From the NCBI GenBank assembly GCA_942491465.1, contig CALOBA010000036.1, positions 1 through 64,000 on the forward strand: DNA of 64,000 nucleotides. Direction: 5' to 3'. Position numbers and translations under genes: made by a program. The notes under the pieces were generated by a model. The model was not told the origin of the DNA. It made no database searches and worked only from the letters and a program-made list of their open reading frames with translations. The stretch is from CALOBA01 sp942491465 (lineage in GTDB: Bacteria; Pseudomonadota; Gammaproteobacteria; Chromatiales; Chromatiaceae). Positions 1 through 8,844 of this stretch are shown one piece after another; the stretch's first letter is position 1, and each line of letters opens with the position of its first letter.

Positions 1-194
1 ACCACACCCAGCGCCGGCCCGCGGGCACGCTGGGATCGGACCGCCGTGGTGGGGGGTGCCGAGGCAGGGTCTCGGCCTGGGCGGCGAGCCCGGCCGGGGG
101 CGTCGCCGCCAGGCGGACAGGGCTCGCCGAGACGCCAGGCTCGCCCTCGCTGTCCATCGCGAGCGCGGGTGCCCGACGGGGCCGGCCCATCGGG
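1..194. other. No supported gene at left edge
   Basis: I see no convincing coding region in these bases. They follow the stop codon of the minus-strand gene that ends at 195. They may be the upstream region of a gene outside the window. Confidence 0.4.
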
Positions 195-983
195 TCATCC
201 CGCTATCGTCAGCTCCTGCGCAAAGGTCTGCGACAGCAGCGTCGCGCGATCGACGACGCCCACCGATAGCCGGGTCGCGCCCGGCTTGAGCACCTCGAAG
301 ATGGCCCGGTCGTCGTGCTCTTCCACCAGGTCGAGCACCGCGGGGTCTTGCTCGAAGTCGAGCAGGTAGTCCGTCGGCTGTTTGCCGGCCGCCGGCTTGA
401 CGATCAGGCTCACCCGGCTGCCAACGGCGGGATGCGGCGGGCTGACGGTGATCGCGTCCGGTTGCGGCCGATACCTGGCCGTGTCCCGCGCCAGCCGAGC
501 CGCCATCTGGCGTTGCAGCCACTCGGCGGGGGGCGTCAGGTCGAGTCGCCCCTCCATGACCTGCCAGTCGACGCAGCAGTTGTAGTAGACCCAGATCCAC
601 CGGCCGCTGCCCCCGGGAAGACCGATGGACAAGGAGCCGATGGGTTGCGACGTGGGCCGAAACGGACTCACCATCATCATGGTGTTGCCGGCGATGTCCA
701 GGAGCCGATCGCGGGCGGCAGCATTGTCGTCGCGGGCGACAAAGACCGTCAGCTGCACGACGGCATCGCCACGCCGGAGCACCCACTCCGCCTCGGCGCC
801 GTCGGGCTCCGCGATGGTATCCCGATAGCTGATCGTGAAGCCGCCGAGGCCGGGGGCCATGGTCGGTTCCGGCCAGGCAAGCACGACACCCGCGGCCGGC
901 GGACCTGGTTCCACCAGGGTATCGGCGCCGAAGGTTCGCCGCAGCTCCTCGCGCATCGGGTTGTTGGAACGGGTAGGGCTCAT
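195..983 (-). CDS. Hypothetical protein in putative type VI effector island
   Basis: I do not recognise this 262-residue protein. It has no signal peptide or membrane segment. The first half (about residues 45-165) looks like one compact alpha/beta domain that includes the stretch GRWIWVYYNCCVDWQVMEG. The last third, about residues 185-262, looks like a beta-rich domain. It lies 22 bp after the LysM/transglutaminase-like gene on the same strand, so it is probably the third gene of that operon. Its position suggests an accessory, chaperone or immunity role, but this is inference from neighbours only. Confidence 0.6.
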   Translation of the reverse strand: MSPTRSNNPMREELRRTFGADTLVEPGPPAAGVVLAWPEPTMAPGLGGFTISYRDTIAEPDGAEAEWVLRRGDAVVQLTVFVARDDNAAARDRLLDIAGNTMMMVSPFRPTSQPIGSLSIGLPGGSGRWIWVYYNCCVDWQVMEGRLDLTPPAEWLQRQMAARLARDTARYRPQPDAITVSPPHPAVGSRVSLIVKPAAGKQPTDYLLDFEQDPAVLDLVEEHDDRAIFEVLKPGATRLSVGVVDRATLLSQTFAQELTIAG

Positions 984-1005
984 CTGCGACTCCGTGACGG
1001 TTGGA

Positions 1006-2316
1006 TCATCTCAGATCGGCCACGCTGCCGGACTGGTCGATATCGCTCGCCGCGGCGACGCTCAGGCCACGACGCTTGGTCTCGGCAGTGTCGACCGCTG
1101 CGGCAAGATACTGTTTCGGCGTCTCGGTGCCGCGATGGGGGCCGGCGCAGGCGTCGTGGACCTTGCCGGCCAGCTCGATGAAGGCGTGGTTGCCGAAACC
1201 CGAGCGGCCTTTGTCGGTGACTGGAACGACGGGCTTGTTCGTGTACGCGGGGTTCTTGAAGAACGGATTGTTGCAGGGTCCCACCCCGAGCAGGTCGGCC
1301 GCGTTGATCAGGCCGAAGATCTTCGAGCCGGGGGGCCTGCCCAGATAGTCCCAGGTCGTCTTGATGCCGAGCGCACCGCAGAAGGTCTGCACGGCACCGG
1401 CCTGGTCGTAGCAGTTGGCCCGCGGCTTTGCGGTCGTGAGGTAGCCGCCGAGCTTGAAGGTGCCTCCGTAGGGGCCGACGCCGTAGCTCGGGCTGCCGGA
1501 GGTGGTGTCGTACTTCAAGCCGTGGCTGCCGTGGAAGTAGTTGGTCACCGCGCTCGCGGCCGGCTGATCGGTCTTCTTGCCGATGACGCCGACCTTCTCG
1601 CAAAGCAGGCGCAGCGCCTCGGCCCAAACGCCCTTCTTGAAGCACGCCGCCGGCTTGTCGAGGATGACGAACACCTCCAACCGGGTCTTGTTGGCCAGGG
1701 TCACCCGCCTGCCGAGATCCTTCACATTCAGCTGCCAGCCGACGTCGCCCTTGGCCCAAGCGATGGCGTCCGGGAGCGTCTCGATCATTGCGTTCACCAG
1801 GTGCTCGCCCGTTGTCACCGGACAGGCGCCCTTGATCTTCAGTGTTCCGAGCTTGGCCTCAAGGGTGCCGGGACCGCTGACATGCTCCGATTTGGTGATC
1901 TTGACCTTGACATCGACCGCCTGGCTCGTGGCCTTGCCTTTGATGAGGTAGACGGCCGGCCGCTTCGAGCCCTTGCCGTCGTCGAGGGCGAGTCCGACCT
2001 TCCAATGCGGCGTCGGGACCGGCTTCTTGGCCAGCGCCACCTTGATGCCGCTCTTGAAGGTGACCTCGATGACCTCGCCCTCAAGCACCTTTTTGGTGTC
2101 GCAGTCGCGACCGCCCTTGGCCAGGTCGGAGCCCTTATCCAGCTTGGAGTCGCTGGGGATCGTCACTGCCTCGCCGGGGTAGATCAGATTCGGGTCGCGA
2201 CCCTGGCTCTTGGTGAACTGGGGATTGGCCGCCAGCAGCTCGCCGAGGGTCAGCCCATGGGCCTTGGCGATGTTCCAGAGGCAATCGCCCTTCTTGACGA
2301 TATAGGTCGTGCTCAT
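1006..2316 (-). CDS. LysM protein with transglutaminase-like C-terminal domain, candidate effector
   Basis: The protein has 436 residues. An N-terminal LysM domain (about residues 3-55, YIVKKGDCLWNIAKAHGLTL and NLIYPGEAVTIPS) should bind peptidoglycan. Residues about 260-400 carry a possible Cys-His-Asp triad in the transglutaminase/NlpC-like order: Cys in ANCYDQAGAVQTFCGALGI, His in GFGNHAFIELAGK and Asp in VHDACAGPH. This suggests a thiol hydrolase or transferase domain. The start overlaps the upstream gene by four bases (ATGA), so the two are translationally coupled. There is no secretion signal, which fits delivery by a type VI system. The LysM domain is clear; the catalytic domain and effector role are inferred. 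Confidence 0.65.
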   Translation of the reverse strand: MSTTYIVKKGDCLWNIAKAHGLTLGELLAANPQFTKSQGRDPNLIYPGEAVTIPSDSKLDKGSDLAKGGRDCDTKKVLEGEVIEVTFKSGIKVALAKKPVPTPHWKVGLALDDGKGSKRPAVYLIKGKATSQAVDVKVKITKSEHVSGPGTLEAKLGTLKIKGACPVTTGEHLVNAMIETLPDAIAWAKGDVGWQLNVKDLGRRVTLANKTRLEVFVILDKPAACFKKGVWAEALRLLCEKVGVIGKKTDQPAASAVTNYFHGSHGLKYDTTSGSPSYGVGPYGGTFKLGGYLTTAKPRANCYDQAGAVQTFCGALGIKTTWDYLGRPPGSKIFGLINAADLLGVGPCNNPFFKNPAYTNKPVVPVTDKGRSGFGNHAFIELAGKVHDACAGPHRGTETPKQYLAAAVDTAETKRRGLSVAAASDIDQSGSVADLR

Positions 2317-2681
2317 CCGGCCGCCTCCGTCCCATCGGCACTACCACCGCGCAGGGCCCAAAGCCGATCGAGCTTCTCGTCCGGCCAGAGGTCGTCGTCG
2401 GTGACGATGGCGGCAGCGGCGGGGGCTTGTAGGTCGTTGTCGAACAGCTCCCATTGCTCCAGCGCGGCGGCCGCATCCGGCTCACGGACGAAGCCGTGGG
2501 CCACGACGTGGTCGAGGCGCACGCGAAGACGCGCGCAGGCCGCCGGCGAACGCACATCGAGCGGTCGGTCCGGGTCCAGCACCAAGGCCACGCGCTCGAG
2601 GTGAACGATCAAGCGATCGAGGAATCGGTCTCGATAGGACGCGGCCAGGGCCTCCATCTGTTCTTCACGAAGCCTGATCAT
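2313..2681 (-). CDS. Small protein resembling type VI effector-associated adaptors
   Basis: The protein is 122 residues from an ATG at 2681. GGGAG lies eight bases upstream, which favours this start over an in-frame ATG at 2783. The opening MIRLREEQMEALAASYRDRF and the later VVAHGFVREPDAAAALEQWE resemble the small helical proteins often encoded beside PAAR, VgrG and DUF4123 genes in type VI effector islands. It overlaps the LysM gene by four bases. The likely role is loading or protecting the partner protein, inferred from pattern and context. No vgrG or paar gene is visible in this window. Confidence 0.55.
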   Translation of the reverse strand: MIRLREEQMEALAASYRDRFLDRLIVHLERVALVLDPDRPLDVRSPAACARLRVRLDHVVAHGFVREPDAAAALEQWELFDNDLQAPAAAAIVTDDDLWPDEKLDRLWALRGGSADGTEAAG

Positions 2682-2873
2682 GGCGATCACTCCCGACACT
2701 GAAGTCTTGTAGCGGTGCAACGCGTCCCCGGTCGTTCGCTGTGCTGGTGGCGTGACGAAACTGAGAAGCTTCGGTCGCGCCAATCTCGGCGCCGCCTACT
2801 TCTGAGTAAAGACCCCGATGATCGACGGGTCAAGGGCCGAGCGGCGACGGCGGCGAGAACCGTTGGCGCTCGG

Positions 2874-3096
2874 CTTTGGCGCTGTTCGGGGGCGGGACGC
2901 CCCCGCTCCGGCTGGGAGCAGCGGCGTCTCGCCGCTGTGGGGGGGCTTTGGGGCTTGGCCTTGGCGCTGCTCGGGGGCGGGACGCCCCCGCTCCGGCGGG
3001 GAGCGGCGGCGTCTCGCCGCTGTGGGGGGGCTTTGGGGTTTGGCTTTGGCGCTGTTCGGGGGCGGGACGCCCCCGCTCCGGCTGGGAGCAGCGGCG
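2874..3096. repeat. 85-bp tandem repeat with two hairpins per unit
   Basis: Units begin at 2874, 2959 and 3044, an exact 85-bp period; the third is cut off near 3096 by the end of parC. Each unit holds two perfect 7-bp stem, 3-base loop palindromes, GGGGGCGGGACGCCCCC and AGCGGCGTCTCGCCGCT. Both strands stay open through the array only because of its composition. It lies in the 424-bp stretch between the adaptor-like gene (start 2681) and the parC stop (3106); I see no gene in that stretch. Confidence 0.9.
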
Positions 3097-3105
3097 TGGC
3101 GCCTG

Positions 3106-5358
3106 TCAATCGCCAATCAGCATGCCGTCCACGCGCTGGAATCCCCGCGGCAGCATGGCCCCGCGGCGACCGCGCTCGGCGACGAAGCGCTCCAGGTCGG
3201 CGGGCTTGAGGGTGAAGCTGCGCTTGCCGCTGAGGATGCTCAGGGCGGCGCCCTCGGGCACCACGGCCAGGGCGGCGACGTACTCCTCGCGGGCCTTGAG
3301 CCGGGCGGCGGGGATGCCGATGAGCTTGTTGCCCTTGCCGCGGGCAAGCTCGGGCAGGTCGGCGAGCGGGAAGACCAGCAGGTGGCCGGCGGTGGTGGCG
3401 ACGGCGACGCGGTGGTTGGCGCCGCCGGGGATCGGCACCGGCGAGAGCACTTGGGCGCCGGCGGGGACGCTGAGGACGGCCTTGCCGCCCTTGGGCTTGG
3501 CGACCAGGGCCTCGACCGGGCAGACGAAGCCGTAGCCGGCATCCGATGCCAGCAGCAGCCGGCCCTTGGGGTCTTCGCCGAGCACGGCCATGAAGGTGAC
3601 GCCCCGGGGCGGGTCGAGGCGGCCGGTGAGCGGCTCGCCCTGGCCGCGGGCCGACGGCAGCGTGTGCGCCGGCAGGCTGTAGCTGCGCCCGCTGCTGTCG
3701 AGAAAGATCGCCGGCTGGTTGCTGCGCAGCCGCGCGACGGCCAGGAAGCGGTCGCCGGCCTTGTAGGCCAGACCCTCGGGGTCGATCTCATGGCCCTTGC
3801 CGGCACGCACCCAGCCCTTCTCCGACAGCACAACGGTGACCGGCTCGCTCGGGGCCAGTTCGGTCTCGTCCAGGGCCAGAGACGGCGGGCGCTCGGCCAG
3901 CGGCGAGCGGCGCGCGTCGCCGTGCTTGTGGGCGTCGCGCTCGATCTCGCCGATGATCAGCTTCTTCATCAGGCGCTCGTCGCCCAAGGTCTGTTGCAGT
4001 CCGTCGCGCTCGTTGGCCAGCGCCTCCTGCTCGGCGCGGATCTTCATCTCCTCCAACCGGGCGAGCTGGCGCAGCCGGGTGTTGAGCACGTATTCGGCCT
4101 GGGCGTCGCTGAGGCCGAAGCGGGCCATCAGCACCGGCTTGGGCGCGTCCTCGGTGCGGATGATGCGGATCACCTCGTCGATGTTGAGGAAGGCGATCAA
4201 CAGACCTTCCAAGAGGTGCAGCCGCTCCAGCACCTTGTCCAGGCGGTACTGCAGGCGTCGGCGCACGGTCTCGGTGCGGAAGCTGAGCCATTCGACGAGG
4301 ATCTCGCGCAGGCCCATGACCCGCGGGCGGCCGTTCAGCGCGATCAGGTTCATGTTGACCCGGTAGCTGCGCTCCAGATCCGTGGTGGCGAACAGGTGCG
4401 ACATCAGCCGCGGCACGTCGACGCGGTTGGAGCGCGGGACTATGACCAATCGGGTCGGACACTCATGGTCTGACTCGTCGCGCAGGTCCTCGATCATCGG
4501 CAGCTTCTTGGCCTGCATCTGCGCGGCGATCTGCTCCATCACGCGGCTGCCGGAGACCTGATAGGGCAGCGCGGTGACGATGATGTCGCCCTGCTCCGGC
4601 TCGTAGCAGGCGCGCTGCTTGATGGAGCCGTAGCCGGTCTCGTACATGCGCCGGATCTCGTCGGCGGGGGTGATGATCTCCCCGGCGGTGGGGAAGTCCG
4701 GCCCCGGCACATGCTGCATCAGCGCTTCGATGTCGGCCTTGGGGTGGCGCAGCAGGTGGATGCAGGCCGCCGCGACCTCGCGCAGGTTGTGCGACGGGAT
4801 GTCGGTGGCCATACCCACCGCAATGCCCGTGGCCCCGTTCAGCAGCAGGTTCGGCAGCCGCGCCGGCAACAGCTTGGGCTCGTCGAGGGTGCCGTCGAAG
4901 TTCGGCTGCCAGTCGACGGTGCCCTGCCCCACCTCGGCCAGCAGCACCTCGGCATAGGCGGCCAGGCGCGCCTCGGTGTAGCGCATGGCGGCAAAGGATT
5001 TGGGGTCGTCCGGCGAGCCCCAGTTGCCCTGGCCGTCGACCAGCGGATAGCGGTAGCTGAACGACTGCGCCATCAGCACCATCGCCTCGTAGCAGGCGCT
5101 GTCGCCGTGGGGGTGGAACTTGCCGAGCACGTCGCCGACGGTACGCGCGGACTTCTTGTGCTTGGAGGTCGCCGACAGCCCCAGGTCCGACATCGCGTAG
5201 AGGATGCGCCGCTGCACGGGCTTGAGGCCATCGCCCAGATGGGGCAGCGCCCGATCCAGGATGACGTACATGGAATAGTCGAGGTAGGCCTTCTCGCTGA
5301 ACAGGTGCAGCGCCAAGCGCTCCAGGCCTTCGGGGTGGTCGATGACGGTGTCGGACAT
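3106..5358 (-). CDS. parC: DNA topoisomerase IV subunit A
   Basis: ParC is the DNA-breaking subunit of topoisomerase IV, which unlinks daughter chromosomes together with ParE. The 750-residue length matches the usual size of about 752. The catalytic tyrosine is Y127 in AMRYTEARL. The quinolone-determining region reads HPHGDSACYEAM, so Ser87 and Glu91 (the Ser80 and Glu84 positions of E. coli) keep the drug-sensitive residues. The conserved opening EKAYLDYSMYVILDRALPHL and the C-terminal beta-pinwheel are present. parE is not in the window. Confidence 0.97.
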   Translation of the reverse strand: MSDTVIDHPEGLERLALHLFSEKAYLDYSMYVILDRALPHLGDGLKPVQRRILYAMSDLGLSATSKHKKSARTVGDVLGKFHPHGDSACYEAMVLMAQSFSYRYPLVDGQGNWGSPDDPKSFAAMRYTEARLAAYAEVLLAEVGQGTVDWQPNFDGTLDEPKLLPARLPNLLLNGATGIAVGMATDIPSHNLREVAAACIHLLRHPKADIEALMQHVPGPDFPTAGEIITPADEIRRMYETGYGSIKQRACYEPEQGDIIVTALPYQVSGSRVMEQIAAQMQAKKLPMIEDLRDESDHECPTRLVIVPRSNRVDVPRLMSHLFATTDLERSYRVNMNLIALNGRPRVMGLREILVEWLSFRTETVRRRLQYRLDKVLERLHLLEGLLIAFLNIDEVIRIIRTEDAPKPVLMARFGLSDAQAEYVLNTRLRQLARLEEMKIRAEQEALANERDGLQQTLGDERLMKKLIIGEIERDAHKHGDARRSPLAERPPSLALDETELAPSEPVTVVLSEKGWVRAGKGHEIDPEGLAYKAGDRFLAVARLRSNQPAIFLDSSGRSYSLPAHTLPSARGQGEPLTGRLDPPRGVTFMAVLGEDPKGRLLLASDAGYGFVCPVEALVAKPKGGKAVLSVPAGAQVLSPVPIPGGANHRVAVATTAGHLLVFPLADLPELARGKGNKLIGIPAARLKAREEYVAALAVVPEGAALSILSGKRSFTLKPADLERFVAERGRRGAMLPRGFQRVDGMLIGD

Positions 5359-5532
5359 GGGGTCGGTGGGATCGGCGGGATGGGTTGGCGGGCAGCAGCC
5401 GCGGATGCTCGGCGCATCCCGAGCGCTGCCGGCGCGGGGTCGGCGATGCTACCCTGTTTGTCCTCGATCCTCCAGCCACCGGCGGTATTACGAACCCGGT
5501 GCGGGGCCTGACCTTGCGGCGGCGGTGCGGGC

Positions 5533-5895
5533 TCAGCGCTCGCCGTGCTGCTCGGCCAAGGCCATGATGGCGGCCTGGCCGTCGGCATCGGCGGCGCGAT
5601 AGCGCCGCAATAGCTGCATCTCCTCAGGGGTCTTGGTCTCGCCGTCGTCGACACAGAGCAGATAGGCGGCGGAGGCGTTGCCCAGGGACTCGGCGAGGCC
5701 CTTGGCGGCCTCCACGCTGAGGCGGCGGATGCCCTGCTCGTAGTTGCTGATCCGGCTCTTGCTCAGGGCGCCCCCGGTCAGGTCGGACAGGGCTTGCAGG
5801 CTGATGCCGCGCGCGTGGCGGGCGGCACGCAGGCGCTCACCGATGCGCTTGCTGGGCTCGTTGGGACCTGGCGGTTTGTTCGCTGCTTCGTTCAT
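5533..5895 (-). CDS. XRE-family helix-turn-helix regulator
   Basis: This 120-residue protein has one Cro/C1-type helix-turn-helix at about residues 17-72 (RIGERLRAARHARGISLQAL and KSRISNYEQGIRRLS). A short helical tail follows (TPEEMQLLRRYRAADADGQA), of a kind seen in phage-like and stress regulators. It lies 174 bp upstream of parC on the same strand. No target operator is evident. A local transcriptional regulator is the safe call. Confidence 0.85.
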   Translation of the reverse strand: MNEAANKPPGPNEPSKRIGERLRAARHARGISLQALSDLTGGALSKSRISNYEQGIRRLSVEAAKGLAESLGNASAAYLLCVDDGETKTPEEMQLLRRYRAADADGQAAIMALAEQHGER

Positions 5896-6160
5896 CGTCG
5901 ATAACTCCGGGGGATTCTGGGCGTTTGCCTCTTGGCGGGCATGAAACCGAGACGCCGGATACTGGGCGCTGAGGCCCGCTAAGCGACCGGTGGGCGCTCA
6001 TTATGCACGAATCGTCCTTGCGGCCATGGACCATGACCGAGGGAAAGCAGACACTATTCGTGCCCGATCGAGCACGCTTCGGATACGACATCGAGGCCCA
6101 TTCCGGGCCTGGTGCCTGTTACCCCGGCACCGCAACGGGACAGACAAGCAGTAACCCATC

Positions 6161-6184
6161 GGGATCGGGATCGGGATCGGGATC
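6161..6184. repeat. GGGATC hexamer repeat, four copies
   Basis: Four perfect tandem GGGATC units. It is intergenic, between the XRE regulator and the ankyrin lipoprotein gene. Confidence 0.9.
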
Positions 6185-6234
6185 GATAGCGATGGCGCTA
6201 GTGCTTTGCCGCGAAAATTCCGAGACCGCCCGCA

Positions 6235-6303
6235 GCTGTGGGAGCGATTTGCAATCGCGACCGCCGCGACGCGGAAGTCGCGACTGCAAGTCGCTCCCAC
6301 AGC
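6235..6303. repeat. REP-like inverted repeat (GTGGGAGCGACTTGCAG family)
   Basis: Two 27-bp arms that differ at two positions surround a 15-base centre. The arms begin GCTGTGGGAGCGA and end with its complement. A shorter, more diverged relative lies at 43255-43308, so this is a dispersed family. Confidence 0.88.
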
Positions 6304-6407
6304 GCCAATTGGGCATGCCGGCGGTCTTGGGACTTCCGCAGCGGTGTACTAGCGATGGGCACTCGCCCAACCGTGCCTTGCGGCAGCAAGACTTCGGCGC
6401 AGGCGAT

Positions 6408-6971
6408 CTAGCCGCCGGCAGCCGCGGAGGCCGCGCTCCAGCCGGCGATATAGTCGTCGGCGCTCTTGCCGCTGAAATCGGGTAGGGTCGGATCGGCACC
6501 GCGGGCGAGCAGCAGGTCGACGCTGGCGCGGTGGCTGCGCTTGGCCGCCCAGACCAGGGCGGTGACGCCCTCGGTGCGCTCTTGGTGGTCGATCATGGCG
6601 CCGGCATCGAGCAGCGCGGCGACGACTTGGGGGTGGTTGTTGGAGGCGGCGAGCATCAGCGCGGTGTAGCCGCCCTTATCGGCGGCATCGACACTGGCGC
6701 CCGCTTGCAGTAGGCGCTTGACGGCGTCGAGGTGGCCGTTGAGGGCCGCCTTCATCAGCGGGGTCCATTGGCACTGGTCGCGCACGTCGGGGGCGACCCG
6801 GCGCCCGAGCAGGGCGTCGAGGGCGGAGACGTCGCCCTGCTCGGCGACCTGGAGCAGTTCCAGACCGGGGCCGCTGGCGGGGCCGGAGGACGTGCCGCCG
6901 CTGCCTTGCTCATTGCAGCCGGCCAGCAGCAGGCCACCGGCAATCACTAGAGAGATCAGAGACTTGTTCAT
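6408..6971 (-). CDS. Ankyrin-repeat lipoprotein
   Basis: From the ATG at 6971 the protein has 187 residues and begins with a lipoprotein signal (MNKSLISLVIAGGLLLAGC), so the mature protein starts at Cys19. An upstream in-frame ATG at 7022 would bury this signal and is rejected. About four ankyrin repeats follow (for example WTPLMKAALNGHLDAVKRLL and YTALMLAASNNHPQVVAALL). Ankyrin repeats mediate protein-protein contacts, and lipidation places this one at the periplasmic face of a membrane. It ends 436 bp upstream of the XRE gene start region. The partner is unknown. Confidence 0.88.
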   Translation of the reverse strand: MNKSLISLVIAGGLLLAGCNEQGSGGTSSGPASGPGLELLQVAEQGDVSALDALLGRRVAPDVRDQCQWTPLMKAALNGHLDAVKRLLQAGASVDAADKGGYTALMLAASNNHPQVVAALLDAGAMIDHQERTEGVTALVWAAKRSHRASVDLLLARGADPTLPDFSGKSADDYIAGWSAASAAAGG

Positions 6972-7025
6972 GGGTGACGATGATGGCCCGGGGCCGCGCA
7001 GCGGACCAATGACATTGCGCAACGC

Positions 7026-7970
7026 TCAGGTAATGCTCTGCCAGAAGGTGGCATGGGGGTCGAGAAATTCCCGGTAGGGCAGATAGTGGGAGCCGTCGCA
7101 GGAGAAGTTCAGGGCGACGATGCCGTTGAAGATGTTCAGCGAGCCGGAGCGCAGGTAGATGATGTCGTCGCCGTAGCGCAGCCGGCGGAAGCGCTCGAAG
7201 ATCGCCCCGATCTGCGCCGCCGGGATCTCGGCATCCTCGGGGTAGGCATGGTGCGCGTAGGCGAGACAGATGTCCGGGTCGGATAGGGTCTCGTAGCCGA
7301 GCAGCCGGTAGCGGAACGGCTCGTCCACCAGCCAGACCGTGGCCCGGCTGCTGGAGAAATGGATCTTGCAGTGGAAGACCCCGCCGACGGTGATCAGCTC
7401 CTCCAACACCGAGAGTACGGCGTCGATGTTGCGGTCGAGCAGACTGTCGGCGCGATGCTGGTCGAACAGGCCGCCGCGGATCGCCGGATCGCCCTTGAGC
7501 TGCTGCCAGCGGCTGGGCTCCTGGTAGACCACACGCGTCAGCGGCAGGTTGCGCAGGTCGAAGTCGGCGCCCAACAGGCCGAGCTGCTGTCCGTCACGCT
7601 CGACGCGCTGGATGGCGGTCAGCGACGGGCGATTCACGCGCATGCTGATGTACGCCTCCGACAGCAGCATGCCGCTGTCGGGCGGCCCCTGGCGCAGGTA
7701 AGGACGGCGCGAGCGATCGCGGCCGAAGTCCTTGGCAATCAGCCCCTCGGCGGCGGCGTTGGCGCTGATCTGTACGCCGGCGGGATCGAGGGCATAGAGA
7801 TAGCGGCTGTGGGGGACGGTGCGCAGGCCGTCGAGGAGCCGCGCATCGAGCGCGGTGCGATCCGGCCAGACCTCGGCCAGGCGCCGGGCGACGAAGGCCA
7901 TGGGCTCGACCAGGAGGTTCAGCAGCGCCAAGCGCTGGCGCGATACGGCGGATTGTAGTTCGGTGGTCAT
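7026..7970 (-). CDS. Cache/PDC-type sensor domain protein
   Basis: The protein has 314 residues. Residues about 10-140 resemble a PDC/Cache ligand-binding fold, with the typical order RYLYALDPAGVQISAN, then RSRRPYLRQ and LSEAYISMRVNRPSLT. No transmembrane segment, kinase, GGDEF or methyl-accepting domain is visible, so it appears to be a stand-alone, probably cytosolic sensor. Its C-terminal half (about 180-314) is not recognised. The gene runs 54 bp upstream of the ankyrin lipoprotein gene on the same strand and may be cotranscribed with it. The ligand is unknown. Confidence 0.7.
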   Translation of the reverse strand: MTTELQSAVSRQRLALLNLLVEPMAFVARRLAEVWPDRTALDARLLDGLRTVPHSRYLYALDPAGVQISANAAAEGLIAKDFGRDRSRRPYLRQGPPDSGMLLSEAYISMRVNRPSLTAIQRVERDGQQLGLLGADFDLRNLPLTRVVYQEPSRWQQLKGDPAIRGGLFDQHRADSLLDRNIDAVLSVLEELITVGGVFHCKIHFSSSRATVWLVDEPFRYRLLGYETLSDPDICLAYAHHAYPEDAEIPAAQIGAIFERFRRLRYGDDIIYLRSGSLNIFNGIVALNFSCDGSHYLPYREFLDPHATFWQSIT

Positions 7971-8195
7971 GCGGGATCTCCGTCAAGTCTCAGTCGTTGA
8001 TCCGATTAAAGTGATCGAGATCGAGCATGTCCAGCGCCGCATTCAGCCGGGCCAATCGGCGCAGAAGCCCATGGCCATGCCGTTGCGGACCCTAGGGCGT
8101 GACACCTCGGCGTATCATGACCGGCCAGACAAGAGGTCGGGAAGACCGCTGAACCACCCCCAGATCGACCCTCGCAAGACCACCGGAGACCTGTG

Positions 8196-8324
8196 ATGAG
8201 CCTCGCCGGAACACTGATCGCCATCTCGCTGCTGCTGCTTGCCGCCTTGGGCCTTGGTGCCCTGTGGCTGGGGGGCCGCGACAGCCGCAGCGCAAACGAC
8301 GACGACCCGCGGGGGGATGCGTGA
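8196..8324 (+). CDS. 42-residue single-pass membrane protein
   Basis: This short gene has a good ribosome site, GGAGA six bases before the ATG. It encodes an N-terminal hydrophobic helix (residues about 4-26, LAGTLIAISLLLLAALGLGA) and a short polar tail rich in Asp (SANDDDPRGDA). Its TGA overlaps the GTG of the following lipoprotein gene (GTGA), which indicates translational coupling. I do not recognise the family. It could be a small subunit or regulator of the neighbouring lipoprotein. Confidence 0.65.
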   Translation: MSLAGTLIAISLLLLAALGLGALWLGGRDSRSANDDDPRGDA

Positions 8325-8830
8325 GCCGCCCTGTTGCCACGGCCCTGCTGGCCGTGCTGGTCTGCGGCATCGGCGGCTGCGCCTTCACCGCCGCGACCGA
8401 GGATACCGGGCTTAGCCTGACCGTCACCAAGCCGATCCGCATCCCGGCGGGCCGCGCTCACGCCATCCTCCAGCAGGGCCGGCTCAGGAGCGCGAGCAAC
8501 AAGCTCGATGCCTACTGTGAGTTGGAGGTGCGCACCCTGGCCCCGGAAGGGGGGAGCCGCATCAGCGCCGGTGATTTCTCGGTCCGGCGCATCAGCCGCC
8601 GGCTGCTGCTCGACCCGACCACGCGCATTCCCGCGATCAGCGTGGCCACCAGTTGCTCCGACCCGCTGTTTCAGGAGTCCATCTGGTGGCTGGCATCGAC
8701 CGCGCCGAGCGATGTGATGTACCTGCGCTGCATCGCACCGTACTACAACTGCGCCTTCGGACCGCCACTGTCGCCGGATCAGGTGCAACAGCAGGTCGGG
8801 GGGTATTTCGCGGTTAGGGTTGCGCCTTGA
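8321..8830 (+). CDS. Putative lipoprotein of unknown function
   Basis: I chose the GTG at 8321 because it overlaps the stop of the 42-residue gene and places a signal sequence at the very N-terminus (VSRPVATALLAVLVCGIGGC, Cys20 as lipidation site). The mature part is about 150 residues with several cysteines (AYCELEVRTL, SVATSCSDPLF, YLRCIAPYYNCAF) that could form disulfides in the periplasm. The family is not known to me. A perfect 15-bp inverted repeat starts 15 bases after its stop. Confidence 0.75.
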   Translation: MSRPVATALLAVLVCGIGGCAFTAATEDTGLSLTVTKPIRIPAGRAHAILQQGRLRSASNKLDAYCELEVRTLAPEGGSRISAGDFSVRRISRRLLLDPTTRIPAISVATSCSDPLFQESIWWLASTAPSDVMYLRCIAPYYNCAFGPPLSPDQVQQQVGGYFAVRVAP

Positions 8831-8844
8831 GGCTCTGTTCGTTG

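Larger units (their letters stand above)
5896..6407. other. 512-bp intergenic region with repeats
   Basis: No gene is supported here. The region holds four GGGATC units at 6161-6184 and a 69-bp inverted-repeat element at 6235-6303, and presumably the promoter of the XRE gene near 5900-6000. The open frames across it are products of the repeats. Confidence 0.7.

Noticed and set aside
835..2604. Long plus-strand open frame of 589 codons
   Set aside because: It is antisense to the LysM-effector operon, with no recognisable motif. High GC keeps antisense frames open.
2874..3096. CRISPR array
   Set aside because: Units are contiguous 85-bp tandem copies with no unique spacers, and no cas genes are present in the window.
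2818..4473. Long plus-strand frame across the tandem repeat and parC
   Set aside because: It begins in the 85-bp repeat and continues antisense to parC; composition is low-complexity.
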